From: Senecio squalidus
Lineage: Eukaryota; Streptophyta; Magnoliopsida; Asterales; Asteraceae
Assembly (NCBI GenBank): GCA_910822075.1
Contig: CAJVGC010000508.1
Location: forward strand, 8,833,751 to 8,897,750
DNA length: 64,000 bases
Direction: 5' to 3'
Position 1 is the stretch's first letter. Every line of letters starts with the position of its first letter. Shown here piece after piece: positions 34,816 to 47,214 of this stretch. The position numbers and the translations under genes are program-made. Below the pieces are notes generated by a model. The model made no database searches and had not been told where the DNA came from. It was given only the letters and a program-made list of their open reading frames with translations.

Positions 34816-35618
34816 ATCACAAGCGGTTATTTTAGTACTCGGACGAACGTGTAATCAAATATAGAGCATTTTTTCTGTAAAATTTTAACTAAAAATTAAG
34901 GAGCTAAATTGCTTTTTAAACAATAATTACTAAAAAGGAAAAAAAATCTGAAAACAATAATTAAGGAACTAAATTTAAACTCAATTTCATACCACTATTG
35001 CAAAAAAATAGTCAACCTAAGAAACGCCCAAATTGATGGACTTTACCCAAATCAGAATTGTCAACCTAAACTAGAATTTATCTTCAGTATCAATTGACTC
35101 TACCCAAATCAGAATAGTACCTTTTCAGTGATTAATATTTAACGCCGATTGACATATCATCATTGGGGTACCAATTAAGAAAAAATTAAGAAAAAAATGA
35201 TACAATATATCAGTTATAAAGCTAAGTTAATTAGAGTAGTAATATCAAATAGTATAAATTCAACAAATTAACAGAAAATGCGACAAAATAATGAGAGATC
35301 GAGTTCAAGAAATGAAACCCTGACTTTCTTTTATAGATTGAAGAGGGTTATTTTATTTGATTTTTAACTCTGGTTGGTGAAAGTTATTTTATTTGATTTT
35401 TAACCCTGACTAAATTAAAATTTATCTTCAGTATCAATTGACTGTACCTTGTTGATTTTTAAAAAGCTTAAGTTATTGATTTAAGTCCTTCGACTTTATA
35501 ACATTGACAATAGTCTTATATAATATTTTTCTATAAAACTACACTAACAGGTTAAATACTTTTTCTTTATCTAATATGAAAAATATATTAGTGACCATTA
35601 TTATTTGGTGTCTAATTA

Positions 35619-36280
35619 GACCACTCCCAGCGGTTCCATCCCTTTCCCATCCCTTGCTTCATCAGTTCCCAACCGATGGCACCGCCATCATCCCTTGCTA
35701 TCATCGGCTGGCTTCCATCCCTTTTGAGAAGCTTCAACCGATTGTTTGTGGGCCCCCCTTTGTTTTTTTTTTTTTAAACCAACTCACAATACTCTATATA
35801 TATCCATACACATTTAACAATTTAACACACAACATATATCTACAATACACATTCATGATTCAAACACACACATTCATCACTCAAACACCTACATTCAACA
35901 CTCAAACTCAAACACAACTCGAAAAAATGCCGAGAAAAAAAACGAAAAAAACACCTTCGGTGAGCAACGACATGTTTCAAAATTTAGACGTTTATTATTT
36001 TCTATTGTAATATTTATCTCGTAATTTTTTTTATTGTATTGTTTTTTATTTATTTTAATGTAATGGTGTTAATGTTTTTTTATTTTAATGAAGTTGTTTT
36101 AATAAGTTTTGTTATATTTTAAATGTAAAAATAATAAAATATGTGGGGTCCAGAGAAACTGACTGACCGGTAACTGTTGGCAGTGATTAATCAGTGATTT
36201 AGTCAGTTGGTTGTCAGCTGACGTGGCGCTGAGTTGGCAAAAACTGACCGTGTCAGTAGGAACAACGGTTGGGAGTGGTC
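35619..36280. mobile_element. PIF/Harbinger non-autonomous element nested in the CACTA, TSD TTA
   Basis: GACCACTCCCAGCGGTT at the left and AACGGTTGGGAGTGGTC at the right form terminal inverted repeats. TTA flanks both sides (35616-35618 and 36281-36283). The interior is AT-rich with a short frame (MPRKKTKKTPSVSND) of no known meaning. It splits the CACTA subterminal repeat array. Confidence 0.85.
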
Positions 36281-36832
36281 TTATAAACAGTTACCAACAT
36301 TATTTGGTATCTAATATTAAAATAGTGACGACCATTATTTGGTGTCTAAATTTTTAAGTTAACAAACTCGTTAAAAACTTCTTAGTGTCAACTTTTTTTT
36401 GTCGCTAACTAATCAAATTAATGACCACAAATTTGTCGTCACTAATATGTCATTAGTGACTATGTATTGACGACTATTTAATATTGGTCACTAATCAAAC
36501 ATCGTTGGCCAAATTTTAGTTACGACTTTTTTTTGGTGACAAAAAGATGTTATTAGTAACTAAATTTTTGGTGGTCACTAAAAAAGTAGTCACTAAAGGT
36601 GTTTTTTGTAGTAGTGTATTTTACCTAACTCAATGAATATATGTAGTGACTACCATATTTTGGTCTCTAACCATCCATTTAGTGACCACTTTAGGTATTA
36701 GTCACCGTTTTTGGAATATTGATCAAAATTAGTGACGACATATTTTATGGTAACTAAATCATATATTTAGTGACGAAATGTGGGTCGCCACTAAAAAAGT
36801 CGTCACTAAAGGTCTTTTTTCTTGTAGTGTAT

Positions 36833-37264
36833 AAAGCTATGAAATTGAAATCGATTAAAAAGAACAAGAGGAAATTACCGAGAACGAAGCTAAAAAAATG
36901 TTGAATCAAAAAATCAAAAGTTCTAGATAAATAACGAGAATCATCAAGAGTTATCTTGAATCTATTAGATGAAAACATATATATATGTTTTACTTTCTAT
37001 TTTAGTATTTGAAGTTTATAAACAAACAATAGTATTAGTACGTACAGTTTATAGGATATGGCCTATAGTTGTGGTTTAGTGATATTCTATATTTTCTCAC
37101 TGTCACGTTACATCGACAATGATGCTTTAATAAAAATAAATACTATATTGTAGTATATTGACAAGCGAAAAAATAATCAAATTGTTGTTACATATCAAAT
37201 GTTTAAAATTTTTTGATAATATTATTTAGAAGTTATGGCCAATTATGATAAGGTGTGAATATAT
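36833..37264. other. AT-rich spacer
   Basis: No gene recognised. Confidence 0.4.
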
Positions 37265-38880
37265 GAGGTGGCAATTTATAATTTGCTTTGTTTATCAAGT
37301 AATATTATAATTGTAAGGAAACCAGGATTTTAAGCTCACACGTTAAAGCGAGTTTTAAATAATTAGATACTTAAATATTAAATTAAATTTATTATATATT
37401 TTAAATGATAATATATAATTTGTTTATAAACAAAATTTATTTTTCAAAATTATGTAGAAATATTCAATAACTTTTTCATTAAATCTAGTTTCATTTTGTT
37501 ATTCATTTTTTTCACTATTCGATGTATAAGGGTTTATTTATACATAAGAAGAAAAGAAAAAGTAAAAAATCTATTTCAATCACTATTCACTAAATTTAAT
37601 ATCATTGTTTTTAATTTCAATTCAATATATGAAGAGGGACTAAAGTTGGTACTTGTACTCATAATGTTCTTTATCTAAACATACCATCATTAAACAATAT
37701 AAATGATAACTCACTTATTATCTAAAATATTGGTCTTTTTTACTTGTATCATAGTTCAACTTGTCCACTTATCTATGACATATAGTTCAGGTTATATGTC
37801 GTTATTTACTAAGTTTTATGCCAGATGTTTCATGTTTACATGTTTTTAGGTGTTACAATTGGATCAAGGACGAATAATTATAGCAACCGGTCATGACTAA
37901 CGGTTTGGAGATTTTTATATATATAGATCAACATGATTTTTAATATAAAGTGATGTTTTTATATATATATGGATCAACGTAATTTTTGTCACTTAACAAC
38001 TTCAAATGTGATACATAACCTTTAAATATAGAAGAACTTTACAATTTTATTATTTTTCGATAAGTGTTTTGGCGAAATTAGTTGACTTGATATATAGTTA
38101 GCCTCTTAAACCTTTTTCGTAGTCTTCTCATAGTAAACGTCTAACCTGGCAACCAAAATATCTATGTTAAAAATATCTGCATTTTTTGTTTTAGTCTCAC
38201 CTTTCTTTCACCTATTAAATAATAGAGAAAATCACCTATCTAATCACTTAACATCTTAAAATTTTGAAAATAATCATCAAATTCGCGACAATTTTCTCGC
38301 GCCACTTTTGTTTTAACCCATGGGCGCGAGAACGGGATTTTTTGAAATAAGTGGTCTATATTAAGCCACGTCATTGCGCGAGAACGGGATTGTCATGTTG
38401 CGAGAACGGGTTTTAATAGGCGCGAAGACGTGGCTTAATATAGACCACTTATTTAAAAAAATCTCGTTCTCGCGCCAGGGGTAAAAAGGAAAAATTGGCG
38501 CGAGAAAATTGTCGCGAATTTGATGACTATTTTTGAAATTTTAAGATATTAAGTGATTAAATTGGTGATTTTCTCTAAATAATAACAATATACGGTTAGA
38601 AACAAAAATTTAAACTACTTTTCCTTCAAGATTCATGACAACTTTCTAAACCAAACAAATTAATTTTTTTTACCCTTTTGGTAAACAACTTATTGTAAAC
38701 TATTTTGAACCGATAAATATTCTCTAACAGAAAAACACATAATGAAAATCGAACCTTTATTATTTTGTGTTTCGTCACCCACAACTTCCGGGTAATTTTG
38801 TAAAATCTTAGTAAATATAGACTTCTCTTATGTTTCATCATAAGAAGTCCGTTGGTCACAGTGCGTCTCTTGACCATCCT
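37265..38880 (+). repeat. Duplication block D (unit 1)
   Basis: Its start (caatttataatttgctttgt) matches 44782 onward and its end part (38585-38880, aacaatatac.gtgagaaac... aactttctaaacc) matches 45611-45890. The middle is diverged. With copy A it forms the first of the local duplication units. The MULE foldback at 38225-38575 is inserted here and absent at 45611. Confidence 0.75.
38225..38575. mobile_element. MULE-type foldback MITE, TSD TAAATAATA
   Basis: 351 bp. The 9-bp duplication TAAATAATA flanks it (38216-38224 and 38576-38584). Long inverted repeats of about 150 bp start GAGAAAATCACC and include TTCGCGACAATTTTCTCGCG and CGCGAGAACGGGATTTTTT. The 9-bp TSD with long TIRs is typical of Mutator-like elements. 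No coding capacity. Confidence 0.9.
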
Positions 38881-39172
38881 TAGAAAAATAAATAAATTAA
38901 AAAGCTATGATAATTTTTTATGGAACCTCCTTGACAATTTGCATATACGATTATTAAATTAATATTAGAGTAAGTCTAATCTATAATGCTTTTTTCTTTA
39001 CTTATTAGTAACGAGGAGTTTATGAAGAATTTTCACACTTTAAAACCTCCTCGGATTGTATTGTAATAACTTTTACTATTTAATATTAGCATCCAATTAA
39101 TATTTATACATTTGCATTTATGGCTAGACGTGTAGACCCGACCCATTTCAGTTTCATATTTTCCATCTAGAC
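38881..39172. other. AT-rich spacer
   Basis: No feature recognised. Confidence 0.4.
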
Positions 39173-39175
39173 TTA

Positions 39176-39533
39176 GGGGGTGTTTGTTTCGGCTTATTAA
39201 ACGGGCTTATGAGCTTATGTAATTTTTCATAGGGATTTTCTAACTTGTGCCCCAGGGGCACATGTTAACACCATTTTTTACTTTTGATTGTACTTTTAAT
39301 ATTAAAAAATGGTTGTTAACATGTGCCCCTAGGGCACATGTTAGACAAACCCTTTTTCATAAGCTCATAAACTCATTTTTTCCGGCTTATGAGCTTATGA
39401 AGCTGGGCTTATGGCTTATTTAAATTCATAAGCTCAACTTGATAAGCTCATAAGCTGAAAAAATGGGCTTATGAGCTTATGAAAAATTACATAAGCTCAT
39501 AAGCCGGTTACATAAGCCGAAACAAACACCCTC
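39176..39533. mobile_element. Tourist-like MITE, TSD TTA, hosting another MITE
   Basis: GGGGGTGTTTGTTTCGGCTT and its inverse at the right (CGAAACAAACACCCTC), with TTA at 39173-39175 and 39534-39536. The long stem GAGCTTATGTAATTTTTCAT pairs with ATGAAAAATTACATAAGCTC. An hAT-like MITE sits at 39231-39352. Confidence 0.88.
39231..39352. mobile_element. hAT-like MITE, 122 bp, TSD TTTTTCAT
   Basis: TTTTTCAT duplicated exactly at 39223-39230 and 39353-39360. The ends AGGGATTTTCTAAC and GTTAGACAAACCC are inverted. The inner stem is GGGGCACATGTTAAC versus GTTAACATGTGCCCC. Confidence 0.88.
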
Positions 39534-39536
39534 TTA

Positions 39537-40423
39537 GTATTTTTAAGAAAGTATAAACGACCCCTATAAATTAGAATCCTGAATCCGCACTGATTGGACA
39601 TACATATAATTAGTCAGGGTTAGAATCCACATTTAGTGGAAAAAGACTTGCCATTAAATCTCTAATCACTATTACCAAATCAACAATAACAAATTAACCA
39701 TCATGCTAGTCCCTAACATTATAACACAAATCGAAAATATAGTAATTATGGTTCGCTCTATCGACTAGTTACACAAAAATAAACTAGTATTAATAAAAGA
39801 ATAAAATGTATGAAAATATAAATGAATGTTCATGAATGTAAATGAACGAACAAAACCTTTCTTCATGTCCGTTCATTTAATTAATCGAACAAAGTATCTT
39901 ATTCATGTTCGTTTTGTTAACTAAATAAAGTAACATAAACGAACGTTTTTGCCTAAATGCTCACTTACCGTTTGAATAAATATATGTGGTTTTTCCGATA
40001 GAGATTTCACGTGACAACAGAAATGCATTAGACTATTAGTAAATATCTATATAATTTGTAGGTTTTTGTTGTCAACCAATTATAGATCATTTTATTTTAA
40101 CTTATTATAATTTTTAATGTTGAGCAACATCTTAAAGACATTAAAGTTTAAATGAATTATATTTTCCACCAACTTCGCCAAGACGCGTTTTTTTATTATA
40201 ATTTAAGACAAGATTTAATCAATTTAAGCTAAAACAAATTGAAATTAAAATCATAAACACTACGTTGTTGATAACATATTTTTTTTATCAAAATAGTTTA
40301 ATATAACTTTCGTATACAACCCGTTATTACAACCCCGGGGTGCAAGCTAGTTTATTTAATTTATTCAAGTGTTTATGTAACTGAGTTGGAAGTTAGACCT
40401 TTTTCTCTCATACTAATTCAAAT
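39537..40423. other. AT-rich intergenic with a possible Helitron 3' end
   Basis: At 40333-40350 CCCCGGGGTGCAAGCTAG is followed by T: a small palindrome close before CTAG, as at Helitron 3' ends. No matching 5' end found. Short 'aatgaacgaac' runs near 39840-39960. Confidence 0.4.
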
Positions 40424-42680
40424 AACAATGTATATATGGAGATCCATCGGATCAAGACACATCTGATCTCGACATTTTATCTCATAATGTCGATTTTTCT
40501 ATAAAAAAATATTAAAAAAGTACCACAAGTATTATCAAATTATGATTGATTTATAGATCCCATTAATTTGAACACGATTGTTTTATTAGGTTGCTTATTT
40601 GAACTTTTCAAGAAGAATAGATATAACACATAAAGGAGCATATGGACGTGATATCTCGATTCATTATTACATATATGAATCTAGTGTCACACAAGGTGCG
40701 GTATTTTTAAGGTTTGTAAAAAGAGATTAAAATAACGTACTATTTGCTATTTATCTTGTTGGGGACATTTTACCGATCAAGCATAGCTTGAGTAGGTACC
40801 CACCTCCGATCACGCCCTGAGCCCACAATGTGCCTAAAGCGCGTGGGTTCAATTACGTTCCCAATCATTTGTGGAGAATCATGGGTCCAAGTGAATTTAC
40901 CCGACATCGTACGCTCCTATTGGGGGAGTAGGTGCGTACATTAAAATATGTACGATAGTCACTGGTTGTCATCCAATAAAACATTTTCCTACTATTTACT
41001 ATCCACGTCGTTCATTTGGAAGGCCAAGTAGTATACATAGGGGTGTTTTTTAGTTATATGTAGGTTTTAACATAAGTGATTGAACGAACACAAATATACG
41101 TAATGGATGAACACATCAATCGATTAAACCAAATGTAAAACCTGAATGAATAGAATGAATTACAAAACACACTCCTTTTGTAAACTCACCCTTTAACAGA
41201 GAAAAGAATGAAAAAAAAACTCATACCTATTTGGTTTAGGAATTTAAATTAGCTTTTATTTTAGAAGCTCATGTTATGTAGCCAACTGTGACTTACTTAT
41301 CATGTTTAGTTAATAAATTGCATGGGCCGTTTTAAGTCGGATTTTTGTATATGAGTTTCAAGTGTAAGGGATCTCAAGAGGATTTAACCGTTGAGCTAAA
41401 CGCATGATCTCAATCCATGTGGAAGAAAAAACATAGTTCACGAGTTTTAAGTCGTGAACAAAAAAAATCACGATGGAATTCCTCGGAAATGGGATTAAAC
41501 AACGTGATAAGAAGTACATTTCTTATGTCACTTGCAATTTTTTCTTAAAAGAAAATGAGCTAGGGAATTAGTAACTCGAGGAGAACCGGGCTAACTTTTG
41601 ATGGGTTTGGTTAATGGGCCAAATTTACAAATTGTTGGGTTGGACTACTGAATCGAGAGAGTTGGGCAATCAGGCATTTACGAATTTAAATCAGAAGAGT
41701 AATATTACAATTGTTTTGATTTTGTTGGTAAAAACAAATGTTTGTTAAACCGTTTCCATGACCGTTTTGTTTTTTTCCCGAGTACGGTTTAAGTTAAGGA
41801 AAGCTTGGTCGAATGTTCCGAGGGTGTGTTGATAGTAATGTTTTAGGAAGAAGTTTAGTAAAGGGATTTGGCGTGCTTGATAGGGTCTCGGTTAGTTTTC
41901 TCTCCGTAGAGCTCCATGTGATCAGTTCCCATAATCGTTATTTGTTGCTACTTCCCAATATTACTTGAACCACTATATGGTTCGCAAACTCTCACAATTC
42001 AAAACAAAGTAATTAGCCTACAATTCATAAGAAGTATATATACTGGGAATTTTGGGATTTCAAATGGCTCGGGAAAGGAGTGGCTGCTTGCGCCTTGCTT
42101 TGTGTGCGATAGGAGTGGGAGTTGGAAGTTAAGGGGTACATAACAAGGAATTTTTCTTTTTCGTATTATAATTTGGTTGTCGTGTAACTTCTGATTATTG
42201 AAATTTTAATTTCAAAAAAAAAAAAAAATGTCAAATGAGATGAAAATCAAATGATTGGCATTGTATACTTCTAAGACATTGCGAAGAGAATTACGGAGTT
42301 ACCATATCGTTTGAAGTTATCTGAGAATTTTTTTAGTTTTGTAGAATGTTTTTTGTAAACTCTATGAGATTGTAGCATTAATCCACGCCTTTCATTTAGA
42401 AGGTAAAGTAGTATAAATAGGGGGTGTTCTAATCATTTATAGGTATTTGGAGAGTGAGGTAACGGGTAGTCATGACTTACTAACATAGTATAAATTTAAG
42501 AATACGGTAATTTATAAAATAGATAATTTTATAGCGCTTGGCAAGAACATTTTTACAACTTATTATGTGTGTTTTGCCTCAATCAGAACGCAATTATGGT
42601 AAAACAACTTATCTGTAGGAAAACGTGTTTATTCACGTCATGTCAAATTACCCAAATATAGTTTGTTTAGAATTGGAACT
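40424..42680 (+). repeat. Duplication unit 2 (copy B)
   Basis: Second copy of 27519-29835, same orientation, about 12.9 kb apart. Small indels distinguish the copies (for example loss of about 15 bases around 41461-41470). Upstream bases 40350-40423 also match the start of copy C (46500-46560), not copy A. Confidence 0.85.
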
Positions 42681-42715
42681 TTAACTAAGAAAAACTAGGT
42701 AAATCAACAATCGAT

Positions 42716-43485
42716 TCAACAATCCATATCAGATGTAGAAGTGTAATCTGATGAAGAATCATATTCTGAAGAGGTATACAAATCTTCGAAGTTAGATGAC
42801 GAAACTCTCTCCATTCTCCGCGGTTCTTTGGCAATCTTCTTTGGCCGTTTCGCCTCATGATATGCTTCACAATTCCGAGAATCATGTTTATACTCAAAAC
42901 ACTTTTTACACTGCCTTTTCTTCTTTTTTACCTTTTTCGTAGATTTTTCACGAGAACTTTTTATCCTTTTCCTCCTTTGACCTTTATTCCTAACTCCTGA
43001 TGGTGGAAAAACGTCAACATATGTAGGTACTTCCAATCCCATCATAGCACCAATAAATTCTTTTGGTTCAGCAATTGAATCTAATCCAACATCTTCTTGT
43101 ATTTTTTGAAGAAGCAAATTCAAACTATCTCGATACGCGGAAAACTTTTCGGTATTTGGCAACAAAAGACCAATAGACTTGTCAACTTTGATAAAGATAT
43201 CTCGTAAAAGTTCCAGGTTTTGTTGTCTTTTATTTGTATTAGCATCAATTCCTAAACTTTTTGGTGGTAGAGCATCAACAGTCCACCGCTTGCATATATA
43301 TTTCTTCGGAAAGTTCTCAACTTTGCACATTCTTAAAACATAATAAATATGTCTACACAATAAACCAAATCTCTCGAACTTTCTGCAACTACAAACTATT
43401 TCCCCTTGACTTTGATTAAATGAAACCTACATAAAATTAGAAAAAAAAACTGCACGTCATAAAAAAAACGATTCAAAAAAAGGGG

Positions 43486-43571
<86 letters not shown>

Positions 43572-44775
43572 TATAATATATATATATATATAATATAGAA
43601 ACATACCAGACTTTGGGTTGGAATAAGCTCATCAAAGAAATTTGGTGCAATTTCTCTATCAATTGTTTCATCAATATCTGTCCACTTAACACTATTATCG
43701 ACAATTATTAACTTCTTAATCCCTTCAGAGATAGAGTAACTCATTGACATAAAATGATCAGAAGATGCAATCATTTCCTTTTGTACATCATAGAAAACAG
43801 AACGAGTGTAGATAAATGCAGCTTCTTTCTCAATTTCCGTATTTAGTCTAAACTTCCGTGTGGTGTAACTAGACTCATGTTGATTCTTTGAATAGTTAAA
43901 TCTCTGCCCAAGAATTGCAGTTTCGAACCTAGTAAAAAATTCAACTAAAGTAGAACCGGCACTCATCAGTTGTCCAAAAACATGATTCTGACTCTCTGAA
44001 CGAGAAGAGGTACGCATGAGACCAGACATTTCCCAATCTCTAAAATACGCAGGAATCCAATTTTCACTCAATTCAAACATATTAGATAGCCATTTATTGT
44101 TTTCAACATTAAACTTTTTAAGCAACCCAAACCAACGATCAAAAAAAACTTCAGGACTAAGTTTATCGGCCCAAACAATTTTGGATAATTTTGCCTTAAA
44201 ACCCTCCATGCAAATTGTTGGGCCAACCTCATAGAAAAACATTTATTCATTAAAACAAATAATAGATGTATAATTTGAAAAACATATTTAAAATGCATCT
44301 AATTTGTAAAAATGCATCTAAATTGTGATAGGTCAGTTTTCAACCCAACCTATGACACAAACTTTATTTCAGCAAAAATATACCTTTTTAAATCTTTTTT
44401 TCCAATGTTAAAACTTATAAAAGCATTATGACACCATTTTGACCCATTTGTAACCAAATGAGTCAAAACATGAAAACAATCTTTTAACTGACTTTTTATT
44501 TTATATGTAATCTTCCCATCTACTTCACTAATTTGAAAAATAGATGCAGTTTTAAATAGAAAAACTAAGAAAAAAACGTACCTTTGTACTAATTTTTTCC
44601 GTTATATGCCACATGCATAGTCTGTGACGAGCATTTAAAAAATTCTTGGGGACAACTTGCTTCAAGGACGGATCTTGGTCTGTAAGAACGATTTTAGGTT
44701 CATTCGGATAACAAGTTTTAAAAGTTTTTAGAAACCAATCATATGCCATCACATTCTCCTTGAACAGCAATGCAC
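42716..44775 (-). pseudogene. FAR1-related (MULE transposase-derived) protein, 5'-truncated
   Basis: Three exons on the minus strand: about 44775-44582, 44227-43617, 43426-42716, with GT-AG borders. Exon a: KIVLTDQDPSLKQVV and RHRLCMWHITEKISTK, part of the MULE transposase domain. Exon b: VGPTICMEGFKAKLSKIVW, WIPAYFRDWEMSGLMRTSSR, SESQNHVFGQ. Exon c: SWIM zinc finger (IVCSCRKFERFGLLCRHIYY), a Lys-rich segment and a knuckle CKKCFEYKHDSRNC, ending TSTSDMDC. This matches plant FAR1-RELATED SEQUENCE proteins and related MULE transposases. The FAR1 DNA-binding domain and the start of the transposase domain are missing at the upstream edge, where block D' begins. The remaining frame is intact. Host FRS proteins are nuclear transcription factors; this copy is probably a dead fragment. 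Confidence 0.82.
43488..43597. repeat. (TA)n microsatellite in an intron
   Basis: About 110 bp of nearly pure TA inside the intron 43427-43616 of the FAR1-like gene. Confidence 0.97.
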
Positions 44776-44779
44776 CAGC

Positions 44780-45900
44780 AATTTATAATTTGCTTTGTTT
44801 ATCAAGTAATATTATAATTGTAAGGAAACGACACATTAAAACGAGTTTTAAACAATTAGATACTTAAATGTTAAATTGAATTTATTATATATTTCAGACG
44901 ATAGAGAAATATTCAATTAAGACTTATAATTCTTTTGGGACCAAAAGACATCATCTTGACTATTTATCAATTTTAATCTAATGCTAAGATTAAAACCAAA
45001 AATTATTTTTATTTTATTTTTTTAAATTAAATTATCTCACAAACCGTTAATCGTTAGACGAAACAAAATATACCGTTGCGATTGTCTCGCTTTTATCTTT
45101 AATTAGAGCATTGGTTTTATATACTTTCGACGATTTTTTTTTTCCTTTTAATGGGTATTGAAATTGTAACCATAGTATCACATGTGATATTACATCAATA
45201 TGTACGTATTTATAAAAGAAAATTACTGTAAAATGTATAAACTACCTAAATTTAGAAAAAAAAAATCGAATTTTAACTAGTTATATTTTTTCTCATTTTT
45301 GACATAAAATATGATATACTAAAATCACTATGATAATACTTTATCATATGTGATATGTAAATCATATGTGATATGAATACATATTATATGTGATATTATG
45401 TATGTAAAATTTAAAAAACTCAAAAGACAATAATATATGTGATATGAATTTATATCATATGTGATACTATATCATATGTGATATTACTGTAAATCATATG
45501 TGATATTATTACATATCATATGTGATATTATGTATGTAAAATTTCAAAAACTCAAAAGAATAAGATATGTGATATGAATACATATCATATGTGAATACAT
45601 ATCATAAGAATAACAATATACGATGAGAAACAAAAATTTAAACTACTTTTCCTTCAAGATTCATGACAACTTTCTAAACCAAACAAATTAATTTTTTTTA
45701 CTTTTTTGATAAATAACTTATTTTGAACTATTTTGAACCGATAAATATTCTAAACATAAAAACACATAATGAAAATCGAACCTTATTTCGTGTTTCGTCA
45801 CCCACAACTTCCGGGTAATTTTGTAAAATCTTAGTAAATATAGACTTCTCTTATGTTTCATCATAAGAAGTCCATTACACAGGGTGGCGGATGTACACTA
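44780..45900 (+). repeat. Duplication block D' (unit 2)
   Basis: Counterpart of 37265-38880: both ends match, the middle differs. It starts exactly where the FAR1-like fragment is cut off. Confidence 0.7.
45345..45605. repeat. Cluster of ATCATATGTGATAT motifs
   Basis: About a dozen copies of (A)TCATATGTGATAT or close variants in 260 bp. There is a longer repeat (tatgtatgtaaaatttnaaaaactcaaaaga) near 45400 and 45530. The core ATCA-TATG-TGAT is a near palindrome. Spacing is irregular, so it is not a CRISPR array. Confidence 0.8.
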
Positions 45901-47214
45901 TTGGTAGGTGTGTCTCTTGACCGTCCTATAGGGTTTCTAGTCATGCCACACTCGTCTCTTCTCGTCATCCTCGTCATCCTCTTCATTTGTTCGTGGTTCA
46001 TTATTACTATTTCGGCTCAATACCATCCCTATGCATGTGACATGGATAAGAATCGGGGTTGAAGAAAAATGTAATAATCAAAATATCATCTTACATAGGC
46101 ATTATATGATCTATATTCATTATTGAGTATATATATCACTATTCATTATTTAAATCAGCTGAATCAAAAAAGAATAATGTAATATTATTTTGGATAAAAA
46201 GAGGGTCCTTGATTGGTAAGCTATTAATTCTACTTAATCATATTGGTCCTAATTTTTGACATTTTTATATGTTTAATGTTTAGAGTGAATTACATAAATC
46301 GTTCACCATAAAATTACTGATTTCATTTCTGTATTAAAAAAAGCACATAAAAATAACCTTTCACCTTTATTTAGTTACACATTTCTTCCAAAATATGAAC
46401 GTCAATTAGAATTAGGAACGAAATATGTAATTACTTTTTTTTATAAATTTAGGGACAAAATCTACAATTTTGAATAAACTATAGGAACAATTTATTTAGT
46501 TTACTCAAATGTTATGTAACTGAGTTGGACGTTAACGTTCTCCTCTCACATAAATTCAAATAAGAATGGATATGGAGGTCCGTCGGATTGATCACGACAT
46601 TTTATTTCATAATGCCGATTTTCCTAAGAAAAATATTTAAAAGTTACCGCTAGTATTAACAATCTCTATAAAATTATGATTGATTTATACATTCCATTAA
46701 TTTGAATTGGTTTATTAGGTTGCTTATTTGAACTTTTCAAGAAAAATAGACATAACAAATAAAGGAGCATATGGACGTGACATCCATATACGTTATTACA
46801 TTATTACATATATGAATCTCAGTGTCACACAAGGTGCGGTTTTTCAACTCAATAATACAAGGTGCGGTTTTTTTTAAGGTTTGTAAAAATAGATTAAAAT
46901 AACATACTATTTACTATCCACGTTGTTCATTTGGAAGGCCGAGTAGTATACATAGACGTGTTTTAGTCATGCGTAGGTTATAACATAAGTGATTGAACAA
47001 ACACGAATATACATAATGGATGAACACATCAATCGATTAAGCAATATGTAAATACTGAATGAATAGAACTAATTACAAAACACACTCTTTTTTGAAATTA
47101 CCCTTTACCGGAAAAGAAAAAAGAAAAAAACTAATACCTATTTGGTTTAAGTATTTTAATTAGCGGAGTATTACTTTGGAAGCTCATGTTATATAGCTAA
47201 TTGTGACTTATTAA

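Larger units (their letters stand above)
30175..36829. mobile_element. CACTA (En/Spm) element, 6655 bp, TSD TAT, with captured gene
   Basis: Left end CACTATAAGAAAAATGCC; right end ...CTTTTTTCTTGTAGTG, whose inverse is CACTACAAGAAAAAAG. The 3-bp duplication TAT flanks it (30172-30174 and 36830-36832). Both ends carry hundreds of bases of subterminal repeats of the TTAGTGACGAC / GGTCACTAA type. Inside are a captured ribosomal protein S19 gene, transposase relics and a nested Harbinger MITE. No complete transposase, so it is non-autonomous. A second CACTA-like terminus ends at 36616 and is also followed by TAT, so the exact right end could be 36616. Confidence 0.9.

Noticed and set aside
45345..45605. 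CRISPR-like array
   Set aside because: Plant nuclear context, irregular spacing and no constant-length spacers.
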